Shown piece by piece: positions 34,370 to 45,761 of a stretch of 64,000 nt of DNA (the first letter of the stretch is position 1; every line of letters begins with the position of its first letter). The stretch is taken from contig NC_092568.1 in NCBI RefSeq assembly GCF_037975245.1, forward strand, positions 4,105,001 to 4,169,000, read 5' to 3'. Origin of the DNA: Apostichopus japonicus (taxonomy: Eukaryota > Echinodermata > Holothuroidea > Aspidochirotida > Stichopodidae). The notes under the pieces are model-generated. The model worked only from the letters and a program-made list of their open reading frames with translations. It had not been told where the DNA came from and ran no database searches. A program made the translations under genes and the position numbers.

Positions 34370-36435
34370 TCATACATAGTTCAGCTGTAAAGATGGTTTA
34401 ATCACTACAGTTTACAGCAAAGATTTTTCTACGGCAGCTTGTCCAGAAGGCTTGGGATGTTCTCTCGATCCATGGCTGTAAACTTTAAGTTAAACGCATC
34501 GCCAATTGACAGTCTTAATTTGATTCCTAGCTAAATCTAGCATTATCCATCGATTCATGGCGTGTTTTGTTTCGGCATATCACACCCTCAGGGCGACAAT
34601 TATCTTTGCCTGCACCTTTGTCGTCAGCAAAGAATTGTCTAAGCAAACAATCAGGCAACAGTCAGAAGGCCTTAAGTAGGTATTTGCTTGAGCTGTTTAT
34701 CGATAAAGTCATGTACACGCATGGCTGGGCAATAAACACAGAGCTCACGATAGATACATCCCAATGAGATATCCATCAATGGTGCATATTAAAATTATAT
34801 CACTGGAAGTTTCTCGGGTATGTTTAGACTAGCCGAGATGGAACTAGTTGAAGTGAGGAGAAAATTGGGGCTTCAAGAAGCATGAAACAATAGGTAGTAT
34901 TTTCAGACATTTAGGTTAGGGTAGACGTAGGAACTCGTCCGGGATTTCCTAGTAATTACATCTTATGTTTCTATTAGTAAACAATGATGTTGGTATTAAT
35001 TTACTCAGAGCTAAAATTGTTTGTAGTTCGTTCCGACTGTCGCATGCACCAAGCATATATCATAGTCATTTGGCAAAATAAATCATTCATTCATTTTTAT
35101 CCAGAACTTTTTCAAATATTAGGACTTCCCTTCTTTCCTTTAGGTTTTGTCTTTATTTTATTTTTTTTACCATATTCCAGCTTTATCTGTTACTATGTGA
35201 TGTCATATTGCAAACTGTTGATATTCATATCCTTGGAATAATATATTTTCATGCATGATGCCGAGGACCAGCCACGTCAATCCCCCTTGATTAACTGGTG
35301 CTTCAGTACATGCACTTGGAAGCATTGTTACCTCACACTGTGCTAGAGGGACACAAAGAAACAGTTAATTAATAGTTACCAATTTAAGTCATTATTTTAC
35401 AGTCAGTTTAATACAAGGGTAACTAACTGCCAGCTGTTTGTTACATATTGTTTATAAAGTTTATCAATGTTGCCCATCAAAATCTCACCAATGCTGAAGT
35501 ATTAAACTGTAAAGTAAAAATAGACTTGTTGCTTTGTTATAAGACAATCGCCACTGAAATTTGGAACCTTGAACTTCTGAATGACCTGCTTCAAAGCTAT
35601 GAATTTTATGAATTCTGTATGAATTTTCAAAATTGTCAAAACTTTGTAAAATTCTCGTGTTATCAATATTGATATTTAACTAAACCATAACTAGCAATAG
35701 TACCTTTTAGCCAGTAATAGTTCAATAGCCTCCTCATCAGAATTTATCTTCTGCTCTAAATCTCCTGAGAATTTGCCCACTTGTAGCCAGGTGAGAATTA
35801 GCAAAAGACGGAGGTGTATTTACTCTTATATGAGAAATGCGTTCTGTATTCCAGGTAGTGATTCTGATAGAACATTGAATATCGACACTTTGTTTGCCAA
35901 AGGCTTCCACTTTGATTTCTCGCTAAGATTTCTAAGATCAGTCAATTGATGGAGTTTGTCACGAAGACCACACCAAGGTCTTCGTGATTGCGCCTTTTTT
36001 TTCCTCCTTATTTCCAATACAATTTCTTAATTACAAATTTATCTCAGATTGACTGACATTGTCTGGTGTATTCATGGGCATTTTGTTGAGCAAACAATTT
36101 TCTGCTTCTAACAGTTTAAACGAGAAACTATCTGCCATGCAGTACAGGAACACCTGTTGAACGGCTAAAGCTTTTAAGTTCTGTGATTATTATTTTTAAT
36201 GGATAATGTCACAAATCACAATAGCCTAGTGATAAATACTTTGATCCAATAATTCATGAAACTGTTACGAATAGTTCAAAAGTAGTTTAATTTGTGTTGG
36301 TATAGATCAACAAGAGGTGGCCCGTTGATACTGCCTGACACTCGACAAATATGTGTTGAACTATAATGTTGGAGCTGTAACAATCATAACTTTAGCTGAA
36401 AATTATGTGGTGTGATCAAGAGGTATTATTCAATA
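34370..36435. other. Unassigned 2-kb sequence with one perfect hairpin
   Basis: At 35960-35986 CACGAAGACC and its complement GGTCTTCGTG are separated by seven bases, a perfect 10-bp stem. Nothing else was recognised. Short frames at 34567-35672 show no domain. Confidence 0.45.
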
Positions 36436-36640
36436 CGTAACTTGATGTATTTATATATATATATATATATATTTATGTATATTTATATATATATATATAT
36501 AATTGAAATCGTAGTGAGTTGGAAAATCCAGAACAGTGAAAACCTTCCAGCTTCCACCAGGATTCGAACACGGGCCTTCATCTTGATATGCGGACATTCT
36601 AACATATATATATATATACATATATATATATATTCCACTG
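36436..36640 (-). repeat. TA microsatellites flanking a tRNA-like SINE fragment
   Basis: TA-rich tracts at about 36451-36500 and 36604-36631 bracket unique text. On the minus strand that text contains CGTGTTCGAATCCTGGTGGA, a tRNA B box. The A-box side is missing or lost in the TA tract, so this is a broken SINE. Confidence 0.55.
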
Positions 36641-37339
36641 TTTTAGCTTCTCAGTTAAGCCCTTTCTTTTTAAAGCTATCACTCTCCCCCTGGTTTTATC
36701 ACCTGAATTCCTCCTGCCATGTTTGGTAAAGCTACAGTTCTTGATCAAAATAAATCTCTCCGTTTCTTTCTTAATATATCAGCAATAACAAAGGTAAAAC
36801 TTATTGAGACTGTCTGAAGTCTATTTATGTATTAAAAACTCGTCAAAGTATCTGTGTCATAGATGTTTTGATTAGCCATTGTTCTGTATTATGACCTCAT
36901 GAATAGAATCATCATTAACTGGCAGCTGGTTCTTACCATCCAGCAATCGATTGCAAAAATAAAATTGAGATCGTTGCAAACATAATTGCTAAATTTTCTG
37001 TTCCTTGTAATTCTAAGTATACTTTTACATCAGAGGGCTTATATCAGCAGTGTAGTCTCTTTATTACGTGGACATTATTTGTTATCAGCTTGAAGGTCTA
37101 ACGTGGACATAAAGTAGTTCTTAGGTTTGAGATCTAATGTAGACTTCATTACACTCTATGATTAAAAACAATTCAAATTTACTTTGTGCTGATGGTGACA
37201 TTATTCTTCTAGGTCTAATGTTTACATAAACCTGATACATAAAAAGAATTGACATGACCTTTGTGTTATTGTGGACATTATTGTTATAGGCTTAAATGAG
37301 ACACAAATCCAACCGATCATCAACAGTGTTATATGATAG
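36641..37339. other. Unassigned sequence with faint internal repeats
   Basis: From about 37060 to 37310, phrases like GGTCTAACGTGGACATAAA, GATCTAATGTAGACTT and GGTCTAATGTTTACATAAA recur. This suggests an old tandem repeat of about 60-80 bases. Confidence 0.4.
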
Positions 37340-37470
37340 GGATTAATGGTGGAGGACACTCTCCCAAACAGCTAGGAAAATTAATCTTATTCCACTTGGG
37401 AGAAATTATCACAGATTTTATGATTCCTTACACGTAAGGTTGAAGACTTTAGTAAGTCTAAATATGACAT
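37340..37470. repeat. Diverged repeat related to 2855-2980
   Basis: It shares ordered words with 2855-2980, including the GAGAAATTATCACA and TAGTAAGTCTAAATATGACAT phrases. Ends are not resolved. Confidence 0.45.
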
Positions 37471-38824
37471 AATCAAGCTACACTATATAGTTTCCTTTTA
37501 TTCCAGTATTTTTTGGACAATTTTGTTTACAATTTCTGTAATGGAGATGGGTTTTTTCATAGCAACACTATATGGCATCATAGCATGGTAGAGAGACATG
37601 ACACTTTAACCAGACAGGGTATCTCCCAAATGAAGAGCTCTAGATGTTTCTCCTTGGGGGAAGGGAGGGGGGGTTATGACCGTCGTACATTTCTGTTATA
37701 ATAAGTTTTAATAATAAGTTAATAGGCTTTGTGTCCTCCTATAAGGTCTAATATTGTTACCTTCAACCTAGTTTTAAGTCTATATATATTTTTAAAATTC
37801 CCATCTTTCAAATATCACAACTACAATCTGAATGGATTGAATTATTCACAATTATGTAATGTGGATATTGTACTGATAATTAGCTTGTATTAGATTCACC
37901 TTGCTCTTCACATTTCAAAACACAACATGACACAGGATTTTTCACTATATCTTTTTTCTTCCCTGTTTTACTTGCTAGCTGCACAATCTCATCAGATTTA
38001 AACAGAAATTGTGTTCCATCAGCGAGATCGTAAAAGGCAGAACCTCTCTTATTTACGATATATACGTGAATGAGACATACTTTTAAAACTGTAATTCATT
38101 CTCGGTTGGGATTATATATAAGACCTCTCATTTACCACGTAATGCAATCCCTGCGAATATCTGAGTGCTCTCGAGCAGTTTTACGTTGCTATTATTTAAG
38201 GTCTCTCATATCCTACATCTATCTGGCTTTGAACTAATTAGACCAATGGAAAATGTCAATCTGTGTGTAGACAACTTTCAACTCCCCGGATAGGCTGTCA
38301 CTCGTGAACGGCACGCCATTGACTCCACCCACAATGATCACGAAAGAAATTAACCAGCGGCTGTAAATTGATGCGAGTGACCGTCGTGGTCGTGGTTGTG
38401 TGGATCGAGCAATCACAGAGCTGGTTCTCACGTGCTACCACTGTTGTTTGCCTGAGTAGATAAAAGACCGGTTTAATATCATTCTGTCAGATGTGTGGCA
38501 GTCAAAAGTACGAGAAAATCAATTCTTAAAGTCTTTTGGCTCCTAGGCATGAACTGTCTGTTATGTGGGGACAGAAATTTGTGAATTGTGACACTTGAGG
38601 AAACAGATACCTCCCTTTGGTGGTTTAGTTTACTTTAATAGAGCCATTCTGGCCAGATGTAATTATTGAGGATATCAGTATTGTAGTTATGGAGAAACTT
38701 TGAAAGGGATTTTTGGGGGGTTTTTTTTCTTGTATCATGACCGAAGTTGTTACGTCAAGTCAACACAGTTGAGAGAATATAACAACTTTTGTGGAAACAG
38801 TGCAACGTGTGCACCTTATAAGAC
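37471..38824. other. Unassigned sequence; GC-richer patch at 38280-38460
   Basis: The patch at 38280-38460 has several CpG and is less AT-rich than its surroundings. It lies about 400 bases upstream of the candidate first exon at 38825. It could be promoter-proximal DNA, but no TATA box or initiator can be claimed. Confidence 0.3.
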
Positions 38825-38986
38825 ATGGCCTACTTGCTATGGCATATTTTCAACATCTGTGTGATGTATTCTTTTTCAGTGATTCAGGCTTCTGGAGACA
38901 AAAATGGGGTAGAAAGTGACATTTCTTACAATATTTCATCCTCCTTTGGAAAATTCAGAGGAAGTTGCATCGCAAAATGTGTCACG
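38825..38986 (+). CDS. Candidate first exon of a secreted or membrane protein (54 codons)
   Basis: An ATG frame of exactly 54 codons ends at ACG before GTAAGT, a consensus splice donor in phase 0. Residues 1-24 (MAYLLWHIFNICVMYSFSVI plus QASG) look like a signal peptide: a hydrophobic core ending in small residues. The mature part, about residues 24-54, is polar and ends GKFRGSCIAKCVT with a C-x3-C pair that suggests the start of a disulphide-rich domain in the next exon. An alternative is an internal exon starting at 38880, because ATTCTTTTTCAG just before it is a good acceptor. No downstream exon was identified, and I cannot name the protein. Confidence 0.45.
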
Positions 38987-39985
38987 GTAAGTTCTCCATT
39001 TTTTCTTCTTTTTTTCGTTCTTTTTGCCTCAAAATTATGGCATTGTTGTAGGTACTTGTTTATGGATGGCGTATACCTTGTAGCAAAATCTGAGTTTATC
39101 AATGCATTTGAAAGAAGTTTGGTAAAATGTTAGTCAGACAGACAGACAGCAGAGGAAAGTCATACAACCGATATTCAACCTTCGACGCAAAAGCGGATAT
39201 TCTCTTTTGGGAAAATTTATGAAGATTTGGAATCAGATTTCACCGCAAATAGACAAGAACCGACTCTGATTACCAGACATCAAACCTAGCAACATCCTAA
39301 GATAAGCTCTTGCTCTCCCTCTCCCTCTAAAAAGGAAAGACAAATAAATAAATAGAGCTATGATCAAGATCTTAAGTTCATAAAAGAAGGGGACATTTTT
39401 AGAAGAGTTTTGGATAGTTTCTTGTATACATTAGAAAAATTTGGTATATGACTTCAAGACTATGAAATTGACAGTGATGTTATACATATATGCTCACACT
39501 TCTATTTGCTGAGTGAGCTCTTTACAGATTTATACAGTCTTATACAATATACAAAGACATTTTATTTACATTCCTTCCATACTAGATGTGATTTGACATT
39601 GATATTTGACCAGGGTTTGTTTGAAGTCGAGCTCTGACTATTCTTATGGGATGTAAGTTGCCAAGGGGGGGGGGGGGGGGGGAATTTATCACTTTCACAT
39701 TATCCGACATCTCAAGATTTCATCAGTTTTAAAGGTGCTGTTCAACAAAATCAGCTATTGTATTAAACAGAGTGGAGCTGTGTACATTGAAGTACAAGTA
39801 CTGCATTTAAAATTTTAAGAGGCCATGTAGAACATTTTCCAACCAATTTAAGACAGTTTGTTAAAAACAAACTTTATTATGCCTTTGACAATAACATCGG
39901 TTAAGAAAAGTTAATATTGTGTGCGATCATGCAGGCAATATGGCATTCCTCAAGATTATTCAAAGATGAAACAGACATTCTAACA
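38987..39985. other. Putative intron start, then unassigned sequence with G18 run
   Basis: If 38825-38986 is an exon, its first intron starts here. A (CAGA)n tract lies at about 39134-39149 and an uninterrupted run of 18 G at 39665-39682. Confidence 0.4.
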
Positions 39986-39989
39986 TCAG

Positions 39990-40268
39990 AATGGCTCTGT
40001 GATATCATGTTTTAGACTTGTTCAAGTCTCTAGTCTTTATGGAAAAACATTGAAATGTGGTATCATCATCAAGTTAATTAATAGCTTTGTGATGTCCTGT
40101 TTTGGACTTGCTCAAAGTCACTTTGGTCTTAAGTTGGAGGAACATCAAACCATGTATGATATATTCATCAAGATCATTAATGTTTGTGATGTCATGTTTT
40201 GGACTGGCTCATGTCACCTTGTCTTACTTTGGATGAAAACCAAAATCACATATGATAACCAGTCCTAA
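39990..40268. repeat. Three diverged tandem units of about 95-110 bp
   Basis: Each unit has TGTGATATCATGTTTTAGAC or TGTGATGTC(A)TGTTTTGGACT, then GTCTTTA or GTCTTA and a GGA..AACAT-like phrase, and ATCATCAAG or TCATCAAGAT. An 89-codon frame across it results from the repeat. Confidence 0.7.
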
Positions 40269-40270
40269 AG

Positions 40271-41429
40271 ATTAATATGAGATTTAGCAGATTTTTGGTG
40301 AGGTATTAATTATAGCAATCGTTCCTATCATATGATGATGACTTAAAGATCTTGCCTCAAAATTGATACAATATTGTACTTGCCAGCAAAAATTATCCCT
40401 GAAATAATACATTTCATTGGTAATTAGTGATGCACTTTTTGAGGAACGGTGAAGAAGTTGCAGGGATGTAGATGTATTAGTCTCAGAATGAGGAGTCTAA
40501 GCCTACTTTAGCCTGCTTACCTATAATAAGCATGGGTTTGTTTCTCATAAAGTTAAATATAACCCAATGCAATATATACGTTTGAGAAGGTACATTGACA
40601 GCTGAAAGAGCATTAAATCCAAATTCAACCCCTTTTGTTTTGTTTCAACCACAATATAACAATTATAACTATATCATTAATTCATATATAGTTGTAATAT
40701 TGAGTATATCTCAAAAGTATCAAAGTGAAAAATGTTTTTCGTGATTTTAATTGGCATTGTATTGGTCTGCAACATTGCCTACTTCACTTGTTACTTGCAA
40801 GGGGTATTCAAATCTAGTCCTTCTCTAGGACACAATGTTAAGTAACATTTTAATACTTAGTATAATACTTAAGTATAATACTTAGTACTCTACAACTTAT
40901 TCTCTCGTTGTATTTTGATGAATTCATCGAAAAAATGAAGTTGTCATTATCATGCAGAAATGATCATGTAAATAAATCCCAAATTGAAAGTTTATTCTTT
41001 TCCTACTGATTAAGGACATTACTTCTACAGTCAGTAGTTGTCACACAGCAAGAGTCAAAAACTTGTTTTTGTCATTCAGTTTTGATTGACAATTGGAAAC
41101 ATTAATATGCATATGTATTGCATTAGGTTAGGTCTCATCAGATTTACTATTGGTAGAGACTGAAAGTCTTCTCCTTTTTTCTCCTTGGTTACAGTAGGTT
41201 GAGTTTTTTTTTCTTTAAATGCAAAGTAATCACTTTTAGGTTTTTGATTTGCCAGAAGGGTTTCTTTTAGGAACAGGTTTTCATTAATTGGTCTGTTGTG
41301 TAATATAACAGTAAATTAAGATCAAGTGAAAGACCTTTAGTAGCCATTTGCATGTGGCGTGCCACAATTATTATACTCATGGATACAGTAACTGAAAGTG
41401 TAAGCTGTAGTAAAAACCAACAGTAGATT
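40271..41429. other. Unassigned AT-rich sequence
   Basis: No gene or bounded repeat was seen. A small AATACTTAGTATAATACTTAAG repeat lies at about 40851-40885. Confidence 0.4.
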
Positions 41430-41433
41430 TTAA

Positions 41434-42050
41434 ACCAGCATTTTGCGTTTTGTCGCCGTTTTCCACTTTTTTGACAAGTCCATCAAGCTTTTTACATATC
41501 AATCACAAAACAGCAAACTAAGATATTAGCCAAGTTTTTTTCCCTACCAAAAGCGTCAATTGGTGAGTAATTAAGGACATTTGTAGATAATGAGAAAAGT
41601 GTTGTCCGACAATTTACACATTTAATATTACCACCAGTTTGATTTCAACCAATCAGAGATGCAGGTTTAGTTATGAGCCGTTGCCAAAAATAGCTTTTTT
41701 TAATCTAGATTCAAAATGTCGAGTTGGTAACTTGGTAAACCATGGAGGTCTGTTTTTACCTCCCTGGTACAACTGCCATTGACAATCTACACAAATCAAG
41801 CATGGTGTTGTATGACGTATTGGCCAATGACGTTCGTAGCTTTAAAATATTCATATGATGGGCGAGGTTTACTTGGATCCCAAAGGACAATATCTTCGAG
41901 AAAAACAAAGTTGAAAGTTGTAAATTTTTTGACTTTTATGCCACCATTTGAAGTACGATTTGAATAGATTAGCTAGTTATGTATGTGGTTATGGCATCGT
42001 GGAATCACTGAGGTTGAGAAAAACCATAGAAAAGGACGCAAAATGCTGCT
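41434..42050 (+). mobile_element. TTAA MITE family T2, copy 1 (617 bp)
   Basis: The ends read ACCAGCATTTTGCG and, inverted, AGCAGCATTTTGCG. Perfect TTAA flanks lie at 41430-41433 and 42051-42054. The second copy at 51655-52274 aligns along its full length in the same orientation, sharing for example AACCAATCAGAGATGCAGG and TAGTTATGAGCCGTTGC. TTAA duplications are known from piggyBac- and Kolobok-type elements. It has no transposase, and short internal frames are not coding. Confidence 0.9.
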
Positions 42051-42054
42051 TTAA

Positions 42055-45000
42055 GAGAATGAAATAATGCAATGAAGGTCATTTCTCAAGGGTCTTTTGT
42101 GTTTAATTGAAATAGTAACCCCAACACAGAAATTTAATCTTTGGGACATATGCATGTATAATGCTAATAAACTATATGTAAAGGTTTGTAAAGTTCCCCG
42201 CTTATTAGAAACAGCTCTGGGAACAGTTGTGACTGCCCATGGTCTCCTATAGTTGAGGTGTGGACTAACATAGTGGTTAACTTGGTGCATATCCAAATAT
42301 ATGCAAAATTATATGAGATGGTTTTAGTGAACTGTGTATTACTTTTATCAATCACCTATGGGCTTCTTGATTATCATAACATTACCCAAGATTCTGTTTA
42401 CTACAGTGACTACTGTGGGTGTATCACATTTGTGTATACACAGCAATTTGCCCTTTTTGCATAGCAATTCTGCTGTGCAATACCAGATCCAAGTCATGTA
42501 TTAGACATGCTTGGTTTATATACAGTAACAAGTAGAAAGGCCCGAAATCATGTCACTTAAAAGTTAAATGCTCCATCTTCACTGCCTTGGCATCAGTTCT
42601 CCTTAAAGATGAGCCACTCGAAAAAGTGAAAGGGGATCGGTTCCCTTGACCTAGCTCATGACAGAAAACTTGAAAAGTTTGTTACATTAAACCACCAGAC
42701 ATTATTTGCTTAACCAACTTTGTTTAAAAGACGTAACCCTGTAATCTAATCTAACCAGATTGATTCACTTTCAGCGCACAAGATCAGGTGCCTGGAGCAT
42801 TCCGTGACCTTTTCAAACGTTGGCCTGTAACGCCATCATAAATGAATCGTAAACGATGTTTTGCCTGTGGCATTCAAAAAGGGAGAGGGGGGGATGTAAT
42901 CTTTATTAAAAGTGAAGCTTTCATAATCTCCCTCTTTTTATTGAAAATTTTTGCTCTTAGTTGAGATATTGGGATGAGAGGATGGTGCAGTCCAAACTGC
43001 TTCTTTGATGGACTGTTGAAAAGTTCAAACACTTTTAAAGAAAACATTTTAAGCCCTTCAATACAGCTTCTTTCCCAGGGGCTTCAGTTTATAAATGAAA
43101 AGGTAAATGTTAATTTGCTCTCAAAATAATAAGACAAAAGTGCAAAGTGAGACAATCTTGGCCTTTGACAAAGAGTTATCAAACTGTCAACCAATTTTCA
43201 AGAAACTGTTTAGGCAAGCTGCCAATTTGTGAGGGTGAAGGATGGGGGGGGGGGAGATGGAGGGGAGAGGGAAAGAGTAGACAAACAGAAAAGTAGAGAT
43301 GCCAGTAGTTAAGATATCATTGGTCACTATGGAAGAAGTTGAATGGAAGCTTTTGTTTTGTTAATAAGTAGCTGCTAGTTATTATCAAAACTGACCAAGT
43401 ATATTCTTCCTACAGTGTTTAAATTTCAGAATGATTACAGTTAGCACCACCACTATTTTTGTTAAACTATGTGAATCACAATAAGTCATCTTGAAATTTG
43501 AAGATGAATTAACATAAAAGTTTGTAATTTACTTATCAGTTCTTACAAAGACTTGGTCCTTCAAGTCAAGTGTTTTGACATGTGAGCATTGCTATAAAGT
43601 TCTTCAAAACAGTTTTATGATTTATCCTGTTCACACAGATAATGAGTTCCAAAGTGTGTGGGATCGGGTGAGGGGGAGGGAAGGAGTCAGGGAGATTAAT
43701 AGTTTTTAGTATTTTATGGAAATATCATAATGTATGCATAATTGTGATTGACTGAACTTTGGTTCTTAACAGGTCTTGTGAATGTGAATATACATCACAT
43801 ATCACATAATAAATGGAACCTTTTTCGTTAAAGGTTAGATGTACGATGGCTATAAGCATGATAAAATTAGACATGGATATTTAACTTGTTGTTGATATCA
43901 CTTTGATGAGTAAGTTTAGGAGAAGGAAGGATATCCCAGCAGCAGATATGAACCATACTGGGGATCACATGTGCAGCTTCATGGTTAATATTACTTTTAC
44001 AGCTATTGCGGAAGGTGCATGTTTTGTTTTTTACCGTTACTCTAGCCATTGCTATGCAGATTCTTTCACTATGGTTCACATTGATTAAACAGACTGCTCT
44101 CTTATTAAGTGCTATTAGAATATATTAATAACTCAATAACACGAATGCAATTGTCATGATTTTACAATCTCAGTACAATTACCCTCTAACAGAATGATAC
44201 CGGCTTAATCGTATATAACTAGAATAGCTAGTTTTTATAAACATGAAGTTTGATTTATGCAACTTAGCAACATGAAACACTGCCAGAAATGTACAGTGAG
44301 TTAATTAGATAAGTACCTATGTGTGGTTGCCATCTCATAAAAACTCACAGATATCCTGGTTTGGAACTGAATGTGTAGAAAATGTATAATTTTTCATTTT
44401 TTTTCTCCAAAATGTATAAATTTCTGTACTGTAGCTAACAATCTGCTGTAACATTTAAGTTTGCCTCGATATTAAACTGTCTACAAAATGGATGGATTGG
44501 CATGAAAATGGGACGATTATTAAAAAAATAAGAAAGAGGAATATAAGGTTTCAAATGTTATATAACAAAAATGGGATATAAAAAGGAAATATATTACTAA
44601 CACAACATAGCTAAAATTTGCCATTAGTAGCACTCCCCTCTATCCTGTGATTTCAATTTTTATTCAGTAAGTAAAGTTTTTCCCCTAGCTGTATTCGTCA
44701 TAATGATATTGCTTCAAGTGCTTGACGTACCGACTGTTTTGTAGAATGTCATATATGTGACAACAAATTTGAGCTTGAGATGGATAATAAACATCCCAAA
44801 TATCTGATTTTATCATCGATGGAACAGATATGTAACTGTTTTAAAACCTAAGTGCAAGGTAAGATTACTTGATCACGATTTATCACCACCAGGCAGACAT
44901 TCTCGCTCCATGAATGGTTGTTTTTTTAAAGCTGTGTAGTGTGAGATGTACAGTATTGGTAAACTTAATTTCACATCATTCTAACCATGAATTCAATGTA

Positions 45001-45270
45001 ACTCTTTGCTCATGATTGAGTTCTAAACTAGCTGGATCTATCCAGATTACCAATCATACCATCGTTCTTTAACTAGTGAGCTTTTAACAATTTAATCCAA
45101 TCCAGAAAATTTTGCGTCCCATCCAATTTCATCATTTGTGACGTACGTATCTGAGCTTAATGCATGGTTTCATCTTTTGTGTTTCGGTGGATGAACTAAA
45201 GTATCGGATTTATTCTTTTATGTATAAATCCATCTTACGGTTCCTTTTAAGGTCAAGTTTGGCCCTCATT
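42055..45270. other. Unassigned 3.2-kb sequence
   Basis: There is no credible exon. Short frames of 60-80 codons (42051-42464, 43867-44088) are on both strands and lack domains. G-rich patches lie at 42880, 43241 and 43668. Confidence 0.45.
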
Positions 45271-45514
45271 TGTATGTTTGTATGTATGTATTTTAGGCTC
45301 CTGCAAGCAGGAACTCGCGAAGAAGCCTCATTGGCTTATCAAAGCTGCAAGCTGACCGAAGTCAGTCTCTTAGGTTCATATTTAACGTCAATGATTATGA
45401 ATTGTGAATTGACAACAACTCTGTAACTGAACGACATACATTAATCTTGGAGTGACTCAAACCAGGGACCTTATGATTGGAAGGCACCGACGTTAACCAC
45501 TGAGCTAACACTCC
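45271..45514 (-). mobile_element. tRNA-derived SINE, copy 2
   Basis: This is a full-length relative of 20519-20754. The minus strand begins GGAGTGTTAGCTCAGTGGTT (A box). A B-box-like stretch, GGTCCCTGGTTTGAGTC, follows, with one T change from the usual GGTTCGA. The body and (CATA)n tail come next. The five bases missing in copy 1 are present here. The plus-strand 88-codon frame across it is not coding. Confidence 0.9.
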
Positions 45515-45761
45515 TATTTATTCAAACAATACTGATCCATGGTGACTTCTTGAAGTTTCATCAATTTCATCATCTTCAGGGTGACCCCCAGTCAAAGCTT
45601 TTGTGGCCAGGGGAAGGGGTCCTATGGGAGGAGACATCTCATAGTTTGATAATTATAATTCAAATTGGGAGCTATTGCTTAGTTGTAAATTGATATTTCA
45701 TAATGTTTGAAGTCACTAATATGTCCAAGATTTTTCGTCTTTATTCTTTTGTATACATATT
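45515..45761. other. Unassigned flank
   Basis: Nothing was recognised between the SINE and the next element. Confidence 0.4.
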
